Shown here: in pieces, positions 22,996 to 34,749 of the stretch
Layout of the letters: each line of letters opens with the position of its first letter
Position numbering within the stretch: position 1 is the first letter of the stretch
From: Piezodorus guildinii
Taxonomy: Eukaryota; Arthropoda; Insecta; Hemiptera; Pentatomidae
Assembly: GCA_023052935.1 (NCBI GenBank)
Contig: CM041293.1
Location: 167,049,341-167,113,340, forward strand
Length of the DNA: 64,000 nt
Direction: 5' to 3'
Position numbers and translations under genes: made by a program
The notes under the pieces: model-generated
Told to the model about the DNA's origin: nothing
Seen by the model: only the letters and a program-made list of their open reading frames with translations
Database searches by the model: none

Positions 22996-24079
22996 ATTTT
23001 GTTTTGTTTTGTTTCCACTTAGTTTTGTTATCGACAATAATGTGTTTTGTTCTCACTTTAATTATTTTGTTTTTACTTAAATTCTTTTTTTTATTTTTTA
23101 TTGTGTAGGCTTTTGTTTTCAGATTTTTCCTACTGTTCTAAATGTAACATAGCTTACAATTACCATTAACCTCTACTGTAAATATTACGTAAAAGTAACA
23201 TATAATTGGTGCAATTATCACAACATGTATAAAGTTGAAGGCATGTGGCCATTTGTAAAATATTGAAAAATAAAAATCTTAGGAAAAAATGCAGGTAAGT
23301 GAAATTGGTATATAATTACAAATGTCCAAAAAAAAAAGTAAATTTTCGTGTTTAATTAATATTTCATATCTTCCTTTACTGGTTCTGATTACAATTGGAT
23401 TACTAACCAAAAATTAAATTGAGGATATAGATTATTTAAATGTATTCACAAATAAACATATATGAACCACGCTTGATTTCTTTAATTAAAAACGAAAACA
23501 ATATCCCCCAGTTTGTAAACGTTCTCGATATTTAATAGCGTTTTGTGTAAATTCATGAAATGAAAGGGAAACATCTGTAGCCATATTAGCAGCTGTTAGT
23601 GTAGTACACTGCCGGGGAAAATTATGGATGTGCCCTGGCTTAATAAACGCTTATGGGGGTAAACTGGGATGAAAAATCGCACGGTAGTGAGGGCGGAATG
23701 AGGTCAATGAAGACATTCGTTCCGTAGCCCCGCCATCCGTTATAGGAGTCATCAGCAGATGTAACGGAGCCCCTGGCCCTAAGGGTCCGGGATACGTTCT
23801 GCCAGGATTATTAAGGGCGTGCTTCTCCTCCTGCTAGCGGCCCCCTCAAGGAGAGATCATCAGTCAGGGGTTTCTCGGGGGAACCAGGCCAGGCTAAATG
23901 AGCTAGTCGCGAGTTCCAAATCCTTTATCGAAAAAATCTTGCTCTTCTATTTGGGAACGAAATCGCGGGTAATAAGGAAGGATGTATATTAGTTATATTA
24001 CGGGGATTTAAAAAAAAAGAAAAAAAAGTGTGTGTGTAAGTATCACTTGAAGTAATACTTCTTTGATATTGTAACTATA
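22996..24079. other. spacer with a GC-rich block
   Basis: AT-rich at first, then an unusually GC-rich block at about 23590-23960 that does not match any repeat seen elsewhere here. No long frame crosses it. It could be an old element or part of a non-coding transcript. Confidence 0.4.
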
Positions 24080-24262
24080 ACGTGTTCGAGCAACACACGG
24101 CTTTCACTTACCTCAGTTTTTAAAATCTATTAAAGAATTTCCAGATACAGTTAGAGATAAAAAATGAGTGAAACCATTAAAGAATTAATTAAATTGGTTT
24201 TCGATAGAAATATGTTTTATTAAAAAATCGATTATATTATTATCTTAAATAATCAGTTAGTT

Positions 24263-24982
24263 GTTAGGTTCCTTTAATTAAAATAATTCATTTTCATTCA
24301 ACTCATTTTATTTTCTTATTTTTTTCTCCCTACGTTTCGGCTTTTTGCCATTTTCAAGGGATCTATAAAAATCATTTATTTTAAAACTAAAAGATAAACA
24401 ACATTATTTTTTATATTCTTATAAAGCAATTTACATACCTTTTTATATTCCATTATGCGCTTATATAAATATATGTTTTGTCACAATTTAAAAAAATAAA
24501 AATAAAACTATTACAGGCTGACCAGCCCCGTCCTGGTTGTTTTCATCCACTGGATTAAAGAAATGTATTCCCTCACTCTTAACACTTGATATCAAAACCA
24601 ATATACACACATACATTGTTTTATTTCCTCCTCCTCTAATCAATCAAGTCCACATTTGTTTTCACACATCAATTTGACTTTGAAAATACTATGATAGTAA
24701 ATAAAGAAAACAATGATTTTAAAAGGAAAATTTTAGAAGCAATATATATTTCAGAACACATTGACTTTAGTATAAACTACAAAACGGACACAAAGAATTT
24801 AAATGATCATAATGCTGAGATTTTGAGCAAGATTAATAAATAATATAATTTAAGTAAATTGAATTTCTTTAATAAAGTTTAAATAACTAAATGTAATAGA
24901 ATAATATTTGGAATTTTGTGGTTAAGTAATTTATCTTGGTTTTAATTAGATATTAATATATTTGTTTATGTATATGTATGTA

Positions 24983-25037
<55 letters not shown>

Positions 25038-25122
25038 AGTTGAATGGAAATGGATCATTTTAATTAAAGGAACCTAACAATACATTTATTCATTCAAATA
25101 ACTTTTAATTGTAATAAAAATT
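24263..25122 (+). mobile_element. Penelope-like element with GIY-YIG remnant
   Basis: The 860-bp insertion is bounded by AATCAGTTAGTT on both sides (24251-24262 and 25123-25134). A left arm (GTTAGGTTCCTTTAATTAAA...) is repeated in inverse orientation at about 25038-25078, followed by a 44-nt extension before the right duplication. The left arm contains, on the minus strand, CCCTTGAAAATGGC, a loop, GCCGAAACGTAGG. A (TG)n tract is at about 24987-25035. The internal frame resembles a Penelope-type endonuclease end. This copy links the inverted-repeat family to Penelope-like elements. Confidence 0.72.
24667..24843 (+). pseudogene. Penelope-like GIY-YIG endonuclease C-terminal remnant
   Basis: A 58-residue open stretch ends at TAA. 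It begins HQFDFENTMI, continues with NDFKRKILEAIYISEH and closes with AEILSKINK. In Penelope-like proteins the C-terminal GIY-YIG domain ends with an H-FDF motif followed by an E...RK..EAI.I helix, which is what is seen. The GIY and YIG motifs and the reverse transcriptase are absent: the copy is 5'-truncated and upstream frames are broken. The match is by pattern recognition, not by alignment. Confidence 0.6.
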
Positions 25123-25157
25123 AATCAGTTAGTTTTATCGGCTTTTCATCACTCTCA

Positions 25158-25660
25158 GGCTCTGTTCCGAAATTCTTGTATATAGTTCATAAAAAACTGG
25201 TGAGAGACATATAGGACGATTGTTTTCACATTAGGTTTAAGATCCCTTTTTACGAATAGGTACAATAATATTGTACTCCCAATCTCGGGGTATCTTCTTC
25301 TCATCCGATATCTTTTATAGTTAATAGCACTTGGAGTGGCTTGATGATTTCTTCACCCCCATACTTTATAAATTGAGGCACCATGTTGTCTCTTCCTGAA
25401 GCTTTACCCAGTTTTAGTCTCTGTATTGCCAGTTTCACCTCTTCTTCACTGGTACAGCCAACCATATCCTCCACATGTCTTACTCTTCCATGGTCAGCAA
25501 AATTTTCCTGATAGTGTTTTCTCCATTCCTCCTGTATCTCCTCATCTCTCGTTACTATTAATCCATCCTTATTTTTAATGCTTATTTCTTGCTTTTCCTT
25601 TCTACCCCTCAGCACTTTAATGGTGCACAAAGGGCAAATCACCAATTTGGTTGGCAAAAG
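25158..25660 (-). mobile_element. RTE-type LINE, linker and start of reverse transcriptase
   Basis: The minus strand encodes a linker with EEEVKLAIQRLKLGKASGRD, the K-GKA-G-D block just before the RT, and then GGEEIIKPLQVLL. In a shifted frame follows WEYNIIVPIRKKGS and a CENNRPICLS block (the W..--I.PI.KKGD...C.NYR.I.LS pattern). Frameshifts and a premature end mark it as dead. Confidence 0.75.
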
Positions 25661-26975
25661 TCAAGTCAAAAGTTTGGAATTTTCCAGTGCTTCATCTTTT
25701 TATTATTAGTTGGCAAGACCATTAATACTAATATTTCCAGCCATACCTTGTTTACAAATAAATAGTAAATGTATGAATCATTTCGCACAAGTACCTCATA
25801 ACCGGCAGTGGGATTATCTTTATTCGATGGTCATATATTGTGTTCAAGGTGTATTTAGAGCAAAGTCTTTTTGCTTTTATTTAACAATGGACATTTCTGA
25901 GACAGGTAAGACATTATATTTCTAAACTCGTTATTGAATGTACATTGCAATTTCACCTGTAGAGTTAATTTAGCAATTTGTAAATGTATGCCCCTATTCA
26001 ATAACGAAAAACTATATAACCCCCAAGTTACCCCCAAGGATCTGTTTTATCCATCCTTTTAGTCTTTAAATATTACAAAGAATTTTTGCGATTTTTTGCG
26101 TTTTTGGTAATACATAATTTTTATATAAAATACATCTATTAGCAGGTTTCAGCAACCTCGAATCATAACTAGATTTGTATTATTTTTCCCGTATTCTGGA
26201 TTATAAACGTAAAATGTAGGTAAGTTTTAGATTTTAGCAAATAAAATTAATGTTTGATCACTGTACGCTCGCCGATCGTGTCAAAAAATTAACTAGTTTT
26301 TGTAATTTTTTTCATATTTGTTTCAGTAATCTGGGCCCATATGATTAAATATAGACAAATTCAGAATTTTGTCCATCTAAATCGGTCATATTCTCCACTG
26401 TGCGGTGTTCTAAAACTTTCTGATATTGTCCTTATAGTCGTTTTGCACAGACCTTCCGAACTATTATTACTTATAAAACATTATATTCTGAACTGACGAA
26501 TATAATATTTCACGAATATAGTTGAGGTTTCATGTTCCCTAGTCTGTTGTGTACTATTCAATACCGGGTTCAACGATCCCATGAGGAAAACAGGGAGCCT
26601 GGTTCAGAGAAACACCGCGTGGGACAAAGAGGATTGACTACTTTCCACATTCGTTTATAACAATAAAAATATAGTTTTAATATCTCATTGGTATAATGAT
26701 ATTTTTGGAATATGTCGTTTTCTTCGCAAGGAGATGATCTAGGTAAAGAAACGAGACCAAGATTTTTGTTATGAATTAACATTTCACAATGACATTTTTT
26801 AAATAAATAAATTATATTTTTATTATACTGGGACATGTCCCTTTAGAATAAAAATATACAGAATATACAAAAAGTGGTTTGGAGTCTTAGGACATATTAA
26901 GTACATATAAACAAGTTAATAATTACTTATATAAAATAGCCATATTCAATTGATAAGAAAACAACAAAAATAAAA
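25661..26975. other. AT-rich spacer, no gene seen
   Basis: Only short frames without recognisable motifs on either strand. Confidence 0.55.
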
Positions 26976-27315
26976 AAGCTTATTTACAATTTTATTGAGT
27001 CTGGATATTCATTAAGTGATTTGGATTTGAAGGTAGAAAGAGAATTGGAGTGACGGATGGAAGGAGCAATGGAATTCCATAGGATTGTGGATCGAATGAG
27101 AAAGGATCTGTCGAAATGTGCAGTTCGGTGGGCAGTACTGTATAAATCTGAAGGCCTGGAGCGTGTACAACGAGGATGGACAGAGGATTTGAATTGTAGG
27201 AGGTCAAAAATGTATTATGGAAGGCGGGAATGGATAGTTTGGTAAAGGAATGACGCAAGGAAATACTTTCGACGATTGGAAGGGTAAAGCAAGGGGGACC
27301 CCGAAGATGAATCGG
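26976..27315 (-). mobile_element. CR1-like LINE C-terminal fragment
   Basis: In the best minus-strand frame the sequence reads RTAHFDRSFLIRSTILWNSI followed by IRHSNSLSTFKSK. This parallels RTKTFDRSFIVRSTTLWNSL of the 11-12.7 kb copy. Frameshifts separate it from other in-frame scraps. Confidence 0.7.
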
Positions 27316-28094
27316 ACAAAGCAATTAATTTTTCTGAGTCAATTCTTTAAAAAACCTGAATTAATCTCGCACTAAAAATAAATAAATAAAATAGAATATT
27401 AACGAAATATAAGGACTAAGAACCGCTTTGAACTTTTATTTTTTTGAGTAATGATTTACTTCTTAAGTAATATAAAAAAAAATGTATTTTTATATCAAAG
27501 ATTCCATTATGGACCTTTTATTCTAATCCATTTACTTAAGAAAGAAAGGAACGCTGCAAATTATTACACAATGGTTTATTATTGCCAAATAACTATATAT
27601 GAGTATAACTATTTATATAAATTGGAGGATTTAGTCCGGATTGCGGTCAAAAGGATAAAAAGATACAAAAGAAATACCATTTCAATGACGTTATTAAAAT
27701 ATAACACAATAACTATATATGTAAAAAAAAACTTAATTAAAATAAAAAAGACTATAGTTTAATAATGAAAGTGTTATACAGAGAAAAATGTTTACTAAAC
27801 AAAATGTACACAGATATCAATAATTTACATTACACTTAACCTCATACCATTTTCATCATTCTACATTAACGTTTTACAGTTTTATATATTACAACATATT
27901 TTCTTAAGTCTTTAGCTTTTAAAGGATATTTCACACATCTATATTACTATACTCATGTTTAAAAATACCGCTTCATTTCAGCTCAGTTTTTATTTAATTA
28001 GTTTTCTAATTTCTTTCAACTAGTAAGTTTACCCGTGTTTTTTTTTGTTTTTTTTCAGTGCTAACAGAATGCATTTTTTTTTTTTTTTTTTTTT
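27316..28094. other. AT-rich spacer ending in poly-T
   Basis: Frames such as 27451-27762 are AT-driven and show no family motif. A 27-nt T run ends the stretch. Confidence 0.55.
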
Positions 28095-28394
28095 TTTTAC
28101 AAAATTAAAGATACTTAACAGGAAGGCAATTTTAAACATCGGCCATTAAAGCTCTGTCAGACTGTTTCAATCAGAATAAAACCTGTTCTATTCTTTAGTC
28201 CATTGAATATTTTACCGATATAGAAAATTTACTAAAAGAGTTTCTAGAGCGTTATTGGGAAAATGTTAAAAATGCCTGGTATATAGGGGCACTTCTGTTT
28301 TTAAAATTTTGTTTAAACACTAACTGTAACATTTCAGGCAAATGCGTTTCTTATTTCAGTTTCATACAATATATCATTTTTCAGCTAGACTTGA

Positions 28395-28427
<33 letters not shown>

Positions 28428-28849
28428 ATTCAGGAGACCATAAACCGTGCATTTCTAGTGAAAACAAGAATTCAAAAATTTTCACTAACCAATACGCATT
28501 GCTTCCCCTTTATATATGTTTCATATATACTGATTTTCAATTATTTGGTGTATTTTCAATTATTTTATGTATTTTCAATTATTTGATGTATTTTCAATTA
28601 TTTTATGTATTTTCAATTATTTTGTGTGTAGTTTTTATTCGTAAGTTCTTTTTGTATATTTTTTCCTACAATCGCAATATAACCTCAATTTAATTTTATT
28701 ATATGTTTGTCATTTAGGTTAATGGAATGTAATTACAAAGAATTTACTGATTGTTAGGATGACTCATCGTTGTTAACATTTTATCAATAAGTAAATATGC
28801 GAATAAAGTTTATTTTAATATTTATTATTATATACAGGTAAGTGAAAGA
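28095..28849 (+). repeat. HINE-like repeat, copy 6
   Basis: A diverged copy carrying the TCAGACTGTTTCAATCAGAA and CATTTCAGGCAAATG blocks, a (CA)n tract at about 28394-28426, and the TTCAAAAATTTTCAC block. It ends with the GGTAAGTGAAAG terminus. An 18-bp tandem array has expanded just before the terminus. Confidence 0.65.
28535..28625. repeat. 18-bp tandem repeat, about 5 units
   Basis: Units of the form TTTTCAATTATTTKRTGTA follow one another with few changes. It lies inside the 3' part of HINE-like copy 6. Confidence 0.85.
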
Positions 28850-29871
28850 AAAAAAAAAGCACCAAGAGAGGGCTAAATTTTTGCAAAAAATATTTTTTTA
28901 GTATTTAAAGATTTTTTAGAGGAATTTGTTGATTGATTCGCGATTTCGGCGGCTTGAATCATTCAATGATACCTCATGAATATTTCAGAGGAAATTGAGA
29001 TAGAAATAAAAAGAAATATTTTTATTATTTTCCTTCTGCCTCGACTTTTTGTGATATTTCATACAAATGGATCATATATTACGCGTTTATTGCAGTTTAA
29101 AAAAAATAATAATAAAAATTGAAAAATACCTTACTTCGCAAAATAAATTTTATACCTGTTCTGAAGGAAGGAATGAACTTAGTAATATATTTAAAGGACT
29201 TGAGTAAAGTTGAAGTTTAAGAATATTGAAACTTGATGTGGTAGTTATAAAGTGGCTTTTATTACAGTTTAAGCTTCTTGCAAGTAGATTCTGTTTCGAC
29301 ATACCAACTGCTCCAAGCGATTTATTGTGAGAAAAGTCTGAATTTTCGTTGGAATATCACCTAACTACATATATACTCTCTCAAGTTTCTATCAATTTTA
29401 CTAAAAATGTCTTTAATTATATAAACAGAACATGCTGCCCGTATATAAGTATTTTAAAATTAATAATTAAATACTCATAATATAAATGGTTATATAAGAG
29501 TTATTTGTAATTCATTAACACATTCCCGCCAGATTTACGTTTTTTCGCGTGAGGTGGGACTGTCTCAGCTGCAAGTTTCACCGTGCTTAATGCGAGATTA
29601 CAACTCTTTGATGCTTCCAACCCGCTAAATACGAGATATTAACAGTTTTGACATACACATATGACTTGAAGGAAAAATCATGGAAATTCGCTAAAAATGG
29701 TTCTTTTATTGTCAGGATTGGGAATAAATATATGACAAGAACTCACGCACAGCTAAATAAAATTCTTAAAGAAGAATATTCAAATGAAATTAACCGATAA
29801 GAGTCCTTTGAGGGCAGATGTTGAGGGTTATAAAATATTTAATAAGTAGACATATTGTATATTTCAACTCT
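28850..29871. other. spacer, weak piggyBac-like end
   Basis: No gene seen. At 29516 the sequence TTAACACATTCCCGCCAG resembles the TTAA-flanked end of a piggyBac-type element, but no matching opposite end was found. Confidence 0.4.
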
Positions 29872-29935
29872 ACAAACCTGTTATTCTTAAGGAACCCAGT
29901 CCCAGAATAAACATTATTTTCTATTCAATTCTAAA
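29872..29935 (+). mobile_element. CR1-like LINE 3' end
   Basis: A short piece with TATTCTTAAGGAACCCAGTC, then CCCAGAATAAA and TTCTATTCAATTC. It corresponds to the 3' hairpin and tail of the CR1-like family at 11.0 and 59.8 kb. Confidence 0.5.
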
Positions 29936-30099
29936 CTCTTATGTATCTTAATTCCTACACCATACAAAGTTGAGAAAAAGTAAAAAAAAAAAAAAAATGA
30001 AAACAAGTGACTCACCTAAGATGCACGTCACCCCACGCGATAGTTAAGTGTGACCCACTAGCGGGTCACGCCGCCCGAAGCTGATAAAAACTGAACGGT

Positions 30100-30394
30100 G
30101 TAACTTATCAATTAAACGGATTTTAAAGTAGCATAACAGCTTTCTATGCCTAAGGTCGCGGGTTCAAACCTGCGGGTGGCCCTAGGATTTTTTAATGGGA
30201 GTAAAAAATCCTTAGTTATGCAGTCCTTCGGAGGTGTCGTTAAAAGGTGGTCCCAAGCCTGTGCGATGTCAGGTACTCGTTAAAGATCCCTATCCTAAGA
30301 AAACCTGGATAGGCAAAATTTAGGACTCCCACAGTAGCATCATCAGATTAGCTATAGCAGCATAAAGTGACGTTAAACGAATAAACAAACAAAC
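30100..30394 (+). mobile_element. tRNA-derived SINE family 2
   Basis: This copy has an A-box-like TAGCATAACAG, a B box GGTTCAAACC, the body blocks GGTGGTCCCAAGCCTGTGCG and AAACCTGGATAGG, and an end in AATAAACAAACAAAC. It is the best-preserved copy of the family in the window. The head is tRNA-like only over the promoter boxes. Confidence 0.8.
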
Positions 30395-30631
30395 GAATTT
30401 TAAAGCAGCTAAAAAATAATAATAATAATAATAAAATCTGGTGCCCAGAACACATGATTTCACTCACCTCTGTTTTACTTGAAAGTATGTTTACTATTTA
30501 AATTATTATTTCCAACTATTTATGTATCATTGAAATGTCACAATCAATAAAAAAAATCATTTTCAAAATAATTAAATTGAATTTACTTGAGAGTGATAAA
30601 ATTTAAAATATTGGCATTTAAGCTATCAGTG

Positions 30632-30925
30632 GAACGGCGCCTTCTAGTTGATAGAGCAGTAGACTACTGTTCTCTGGACCCTAGGTTCGAATCTCGGCTG
30701 AGGCCGGATTATTTATTCTGTTATTTCGGCCGTGAAGCAACCCTGGGGTATGGAGACCCTCCTGGGGTACACCCTACCTCCATATAGTGAGTGTCCGAAT
30801 AAATGGAAAAGAAAATGGCGGCTGAGCGTGATATAGACCTAATCAACTTCATTCACTGCCGTTGGAAATGTAACGGTACGAATCTCTATAAGTACTGAAC
30901 CCATTCATGGATTGTAGAATTACAG
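30632..30925 (+). mobile_element. tRNA-derived SINE family 1
   Basis: A tRNA-like head (TAGTTGATAGAGCAGTAGAC as A-box region and GGTTCGAATC as B box) is followed by a body with TATTTATTCTGTTATTTCGG, GGAGACCCTCCTGGGGTAC and AATGGCGGCTGAGCG. The head fits a pol III promoter; the body is unrelated to any tRNA. A second copy, split by an LTR element, lies at 55.5-57.3 kb. Confidence 0.75.
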
Positions 30926-31389
30926 ATAAGCACTATCAGACTGTTTCGATCAGAATGAAACCTACATGATAAAAAGGCTTATTAAAGGTCACACCGATAT
31001 AGCGAGTTTAATCAAAATTGTTAGACCTGTTTTTGAGGAAGAGGTGTAAAATGCTTATCTGGTTCGCCGATAATATTGAAAATGTTTCTGGTACGTCGCA
31101 GACGCTCAAATAATATAAAAATATTTTAATATTATACAGGATCATTTTCGAAGTAGACTTACTACGTATGTATGCCTGACATAAGTGCATCATACCTCCA
31201 TGTAGACTTACCACAGTTACTCTTATAGGTTTAGGGTTAGGGTATTGGAATAGGTGCACAACCTCTGGGTTATTAGCACCGAACATATTTATGTTAACAG
31301 ATTTTTTTGATTTATTTATTTATGTATTTTTTTTTAACACGTTTTGAATTTATAAACTTATTCCAATTTTTTATATATTTATTTAATTT

Positions 31390-31720
31390 TTTTCGTTATT
31401 GTTCCCGTTGCAGATTACATTCTTTGACGAACCTCAGTAGTGACCTAATTGTTTCACTAGAATCCTTCAAGCTCTCACTCAACGATCTTGATAGATCAAT
31501 CAATAAACATTATCACATGGAATTTGGGGCATTTCTCAATTATATGTTTTATTGAGAGAGGCACTCTGCAGATGTCACACATTGGTTCGGGTTGCCTTAG
31601 GTTGAGATGGACATGTGCGAGTCTGCTATGTCCGATGTGAAGCCTCGCTAAAGCAGTTTCCTCGCGGCGTTTACTTCACAATGATGTCTTCCATGAAGAA
31701 GGTGATTACTTATTAATTTA
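31390..31720 (-). mobile_element. I-clade LINE C-terminal fragment
   Basis: The minus strand encodes RREETALARLHIGHSRLAHV followed by CDICRVPLSIKHII, the conserved C-terminal segment after RNase H in I-clade elements. It is truncated at both ends inside HINE-like copy 7. Confidence 0.7.
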
Positions 31721-31915
31721 TTGGTGTTGTCAGCGTCTAATTATACCTTAGAAAATTACGACATAAACCCACAGATACGCTCGTAGACTTACCAACTTCT
31801 TACAGGACTTTCATATGCATAATTTTACAGATCGGGGGTTCCTAAAACGTGTATTTTCTTTTAAAATTTTCTCCATTCTATACGTTCCCTCATTCATATA
31901 TAGGTAAGTGAAATT

Positions 31916-32807
31916 GAAAAGATATATAATATATGAATAAGAAATTAATGAGGAATTCCTAGAACCTTTTTAGAGCTATTATTACACTTTTAAGCTATCT
32001 ATAAGGGTAGTAGAAGTACTAAGAAAAGAACTTTATAAAGAATTAACGTTCTGAAGGGACAGCCATTAAGAATGGGGACGAAGAAAAGCAGATAGAATTG
32101 GTGGAGGATAGAAGAGTAAGGACACAAAAGGATAATGGTAGAGAAAGAGGAAGGGCCCAGCTCTGGTCCTTTGTTAGGCTCTAAAGGGTCAAGGCAACTT
32201 GAGAATAACTGAGTTGAACTATTAATGAATATCCTATAGTTTAGTTAATTAGTAACGAATAAAATCCTAAAGGTATTATAGAATTATTCGTAGTTCCAAC
32301 AAGCCTCATCCAGAGCGCTACTTCATTTTCAATGAAAATATAAATACATTTAGACCATTTAGGCAACTAAGAGTCTCCGGTAAGGATAATAATAATAATA
32401 ATAATTGTTTGGGCGGGAATGAAAAATATTATTTAATTTAAAATTTAAATTTAATACCGGAAGGTGCTGCCCCCTAATATCCTAGCAAGCCCACTAATCC
32501 TTAAGAGAAGTGGGCCCACTTGCTTCTTAAACTTCGTCCGCCGTAGATCGTCCCAGACAGCGAGTTCCCGATCGTCGTGGGAGCTGGTGGTGCTGACAGA
32601 GGCGGTCCTAAGAATCCTTCTTACTTCTCTCTTTAACCTCATCCTTTCCTATTTCCTGAATCCCCTTAGGAACCAGGACAGAAAGGAGGGACGAGAGGTG
32701 AGTTTTTTTTTTGTTTTTGGTTTTTAGTTCAGCGAACACGCTGCCAAAATTTTTTGTTCGTATAAAAAATTAAAATATCAAAATACAGTCCACTGGCTCA
32801 CCCAATA
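31916..32807. other. spacer with an unassigned GC-richer block
   Basis: The block at about 32450-32700 has a 63-codon minus-strand frame with WDDLRRTKFKKQVGPLLLRI; I do not recognise it. The remainder is non-coding, with a short (AAT)n run near 32390. Confidence 0.45.
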
Positions 32808-33440
32808 ATAATAGGCTTAGCGAACCCGAAGGTTCGATACCGATACCACCCAATTCCGCCTACACAGACTCGTCCAACGTTCACCATTCAAGCCCAAGCT
32901 CCCGAGATCAGCTGTAACGCAATCCTCCCATCTCCGCTTCGGCCTACCTTTCGGACGCCTACCAGTCGGATCAGCAAATACTAACTTTCTCGGAATCCGC
33001 TCGTCATCGAGCCCAATTACTTTACCTGCCCATTTGAGTCTCCGCGATGCAATCAGCTCAATTATACTCACAAGTATAAAGGATGCAAGTTCCGCAATTC
33101 CGCGTTGTGCTACCTTCTAAACTCCTCAGTGGCCTCATCTTTCTTCGGACCAAATATTTTACGCAATACCTTATTTTCGAAAACCTTTAGCCGTTGTTCA
33201 TTCTTCAAAGTAAGCGGCCACGTTTCACATCCGTAAAGAACCGTTGGAAGAATAATAGTTTTATAAATTCTAATATTTAAGTTTTTAGATAGAAGCCGCG
33301 AACTAAGTAACTTAGCAACTGAATAATAACACGCATTTCCCACCTTTAACCGGGACTTTATTTCTTCCTGGAATTTATTTTTTCTAGTTATAATTGAACC
33401 TTAATAATTGAATTTCTCTACGTGTTCATAAGTATGACCT
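32808..33440 (-). mobile_element. RTE-type LINE, 3' third
   Basis: The minus strand encodes YKTIILPTVLYGCETWPLTL, VLRKIFGPKKDEA and, after a frameshift, IIELIASRRLKWAGKVIG followed by RRPKGRPKRRWEDCV. The 3' end is GGTTCGCTAAGCC followed by TATTATTATT. It belongs to the same family as the copies at 7.7 and 45.9 kb and is the longest of the three. Confidence 0.88.
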
Positions 33441-34120
33441 GATACATCAAGTTAAGGATAATATAAAACTAAGGTATAAAGGTAAGGATAATATAAAACT
33501 TTTTTGTTGAAATATTACAGCCACCTTAAAAACTGGACGAATATGTAGATAGTGTCGACAAATTATAGCAAAATATAAATCACCTATTGTTTGTTTAGGT
33601 TTTAAGGCGTAAAACTCTAAGGTCATCAACGCCTAGATAATATATGTACTCCTATATTAAACCTTTATGTGAAAGAACTATTAGGTAATAAGTTGTATAC
33701 GCTGGGCTATCCGTGAATGAATAGTACTTCCAAGTGACAACTCAAAATTGAGGGTGGTTCTATTGAAATAAATTAGTTGACTGTATAGATTTAAAATTAA
33801 TAAAAATAATGAAAGCAAACGACGAATCACAATACATTTAATACAATGAAATACATATAAACAAGATAAGAAACAAATTAACCTAATAAATTTATATAAG
33901 AAAAAAATTAACCTAATTATAATTAAACAGCTGTAAGAAAATGTAGGAAACAAAATAAACCTAATTAAAATATTGTAGACTATAGAAGAAACAAACTTAA
34001 CTTAATTAATGCTTAAAGATGTAAAAAAATAGTTATCAAATTAAACAGTTTCTTGAATAAGAATTAAGAAATTAAATGTTTCCATTAATGGATAAAGATA
34101 GGTTATATTCACGTAAAGAT
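33441..34120. other. AT-rich spacer
   Basis: At about 33585-33640 a piece matches the 3' end of the I-clade family at 5.7 kb (TTTAGGTTTTAAGGCGTAAA). Loosely repeated AACCTAATTAA-like segments follow at 33850-34010. No gene seen. Confidence 0.5.
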
Positions 34121-34262
34121 GTCCAGTTGAGTGTTGAAGAAAACGACCGCAGGGCGGCTTGAACGAAGTCGTCTTGAGTATTGAAAAAAATTACCGCAGG
34201 GCGGCTTGGACGAAGTTCTCTTGGGTGTTGAAAATGACCGCAAGGCGGCTCTTCCAAGTTCC
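34121..34262. repeat. 47-bp minisatellite, three units
   Basis: Three tandem units share TTGAGTRTTGAA and ACCGCAGGGCGGCTTG. The conserved CCGCAGGGCGG part is self-complementary at its ends. The units stand out by GC content from the surrounding AT-rich DNA. Confidence 0.8.
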
Positions 34263-34749
34263 AAGGGAACGATGAGAAGATGAAGAAATTCGTTTCCAAA
34301 CGTTCAAACGTTGAGAGGAATCTTGGGTCTATATACGGCACGTCATCACCGCTCAGACGCTACCTTAAGACTTGACTGGCCACGAGGCAGCCAACAAACA
34401 ATTGAAAACGATCGTCTTCTTTTTCTTTCTCTTCTACTCAAAACTTTTAATTATATTTATAATAACTATTTTTAAAACATATAAAAAATAAAGATTAATA
34501 CAAAAATGATCTATTGATAAATATCAAGAATTCATACAGTTTAAATTATACAGTTTTCCTTTTTTTTTTTTTTTTTTCCATCAGACCATAACATATGGCG
34601 TGAACATAAGTAATTAAGGAAAAAAAATGATTGTTATGTAAATAATAGTTTAAAAAATGTATAGCTTTATATTTAATTAAGATTATAGTTTTTATAATTT
34701 AGATGACAATGATTGCTCCTTAAGAAAATAAAAAAGTAATTTAATGTTT
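34263..34749. other. spacer, no gene seen
   Basis: Falls from moderate to high AT content with a poly-T run near 34560. No recognised feature. Confidence 0.55.

Larger units (their letters stand above)
24080..25157 (+). repeat. HINE-like repeat, copy 5, split by a Penelope-like element
   Basis: The 5' end is diverged (TTCGAGCAACACACGGCTTTC then ACTTACCTCAG). The body matches copies 8, 12 and 13 up to AATCAGTTAGTT, where a Penelope-like element is inserted. It resumes with AATCAGTTAGTTTTATCGG and stops at about 25157, where an RTE-type fragment begins. Confidence 0.75.
30437..31915 (+). repeat. HINE-like repeat, copy 7, interrupted
   Basis: Begins AAAATCTGGTGCCC, then ATTTCACTCACC. The body blocks CTATCAGACTGTTTCGATC and ATATAGCGAGTTTAATC follow, and the end is CATATATAGGTAAGTGAAAT. 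A SINE and an I-clade LINE fragment lie within it, which accounts for most of the extra length. Confidence 0.7.

Noticed and set aside
29516..30080. piggyBac-type MITE (TTAACACATTCCCGCC at one side, GC-rich hairpin near 30050)
   Set aside because: The two ends are not inverted copies of one another and no second TTAA-bounded end was found.
30631..30700. Possible tRNA gene
   Set aside because: A and B boxes are present, but the sequence continues into a repeat body shared with another locus and no cloverleaf can be drawn. It is a SINE head.
32451..32642. Minus-strand 63-codon frame MRLKREVRRILRTASV...
   Set aside because: No recognised domain, no splice context and no relative elsewhere here; reported only as an unassigned block.
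34121..34262. CRISPR-like array
   Set aside because: Units are contiguous without unique spacers of constant length and sit in a eukaryotic, transposon-rich sequence.
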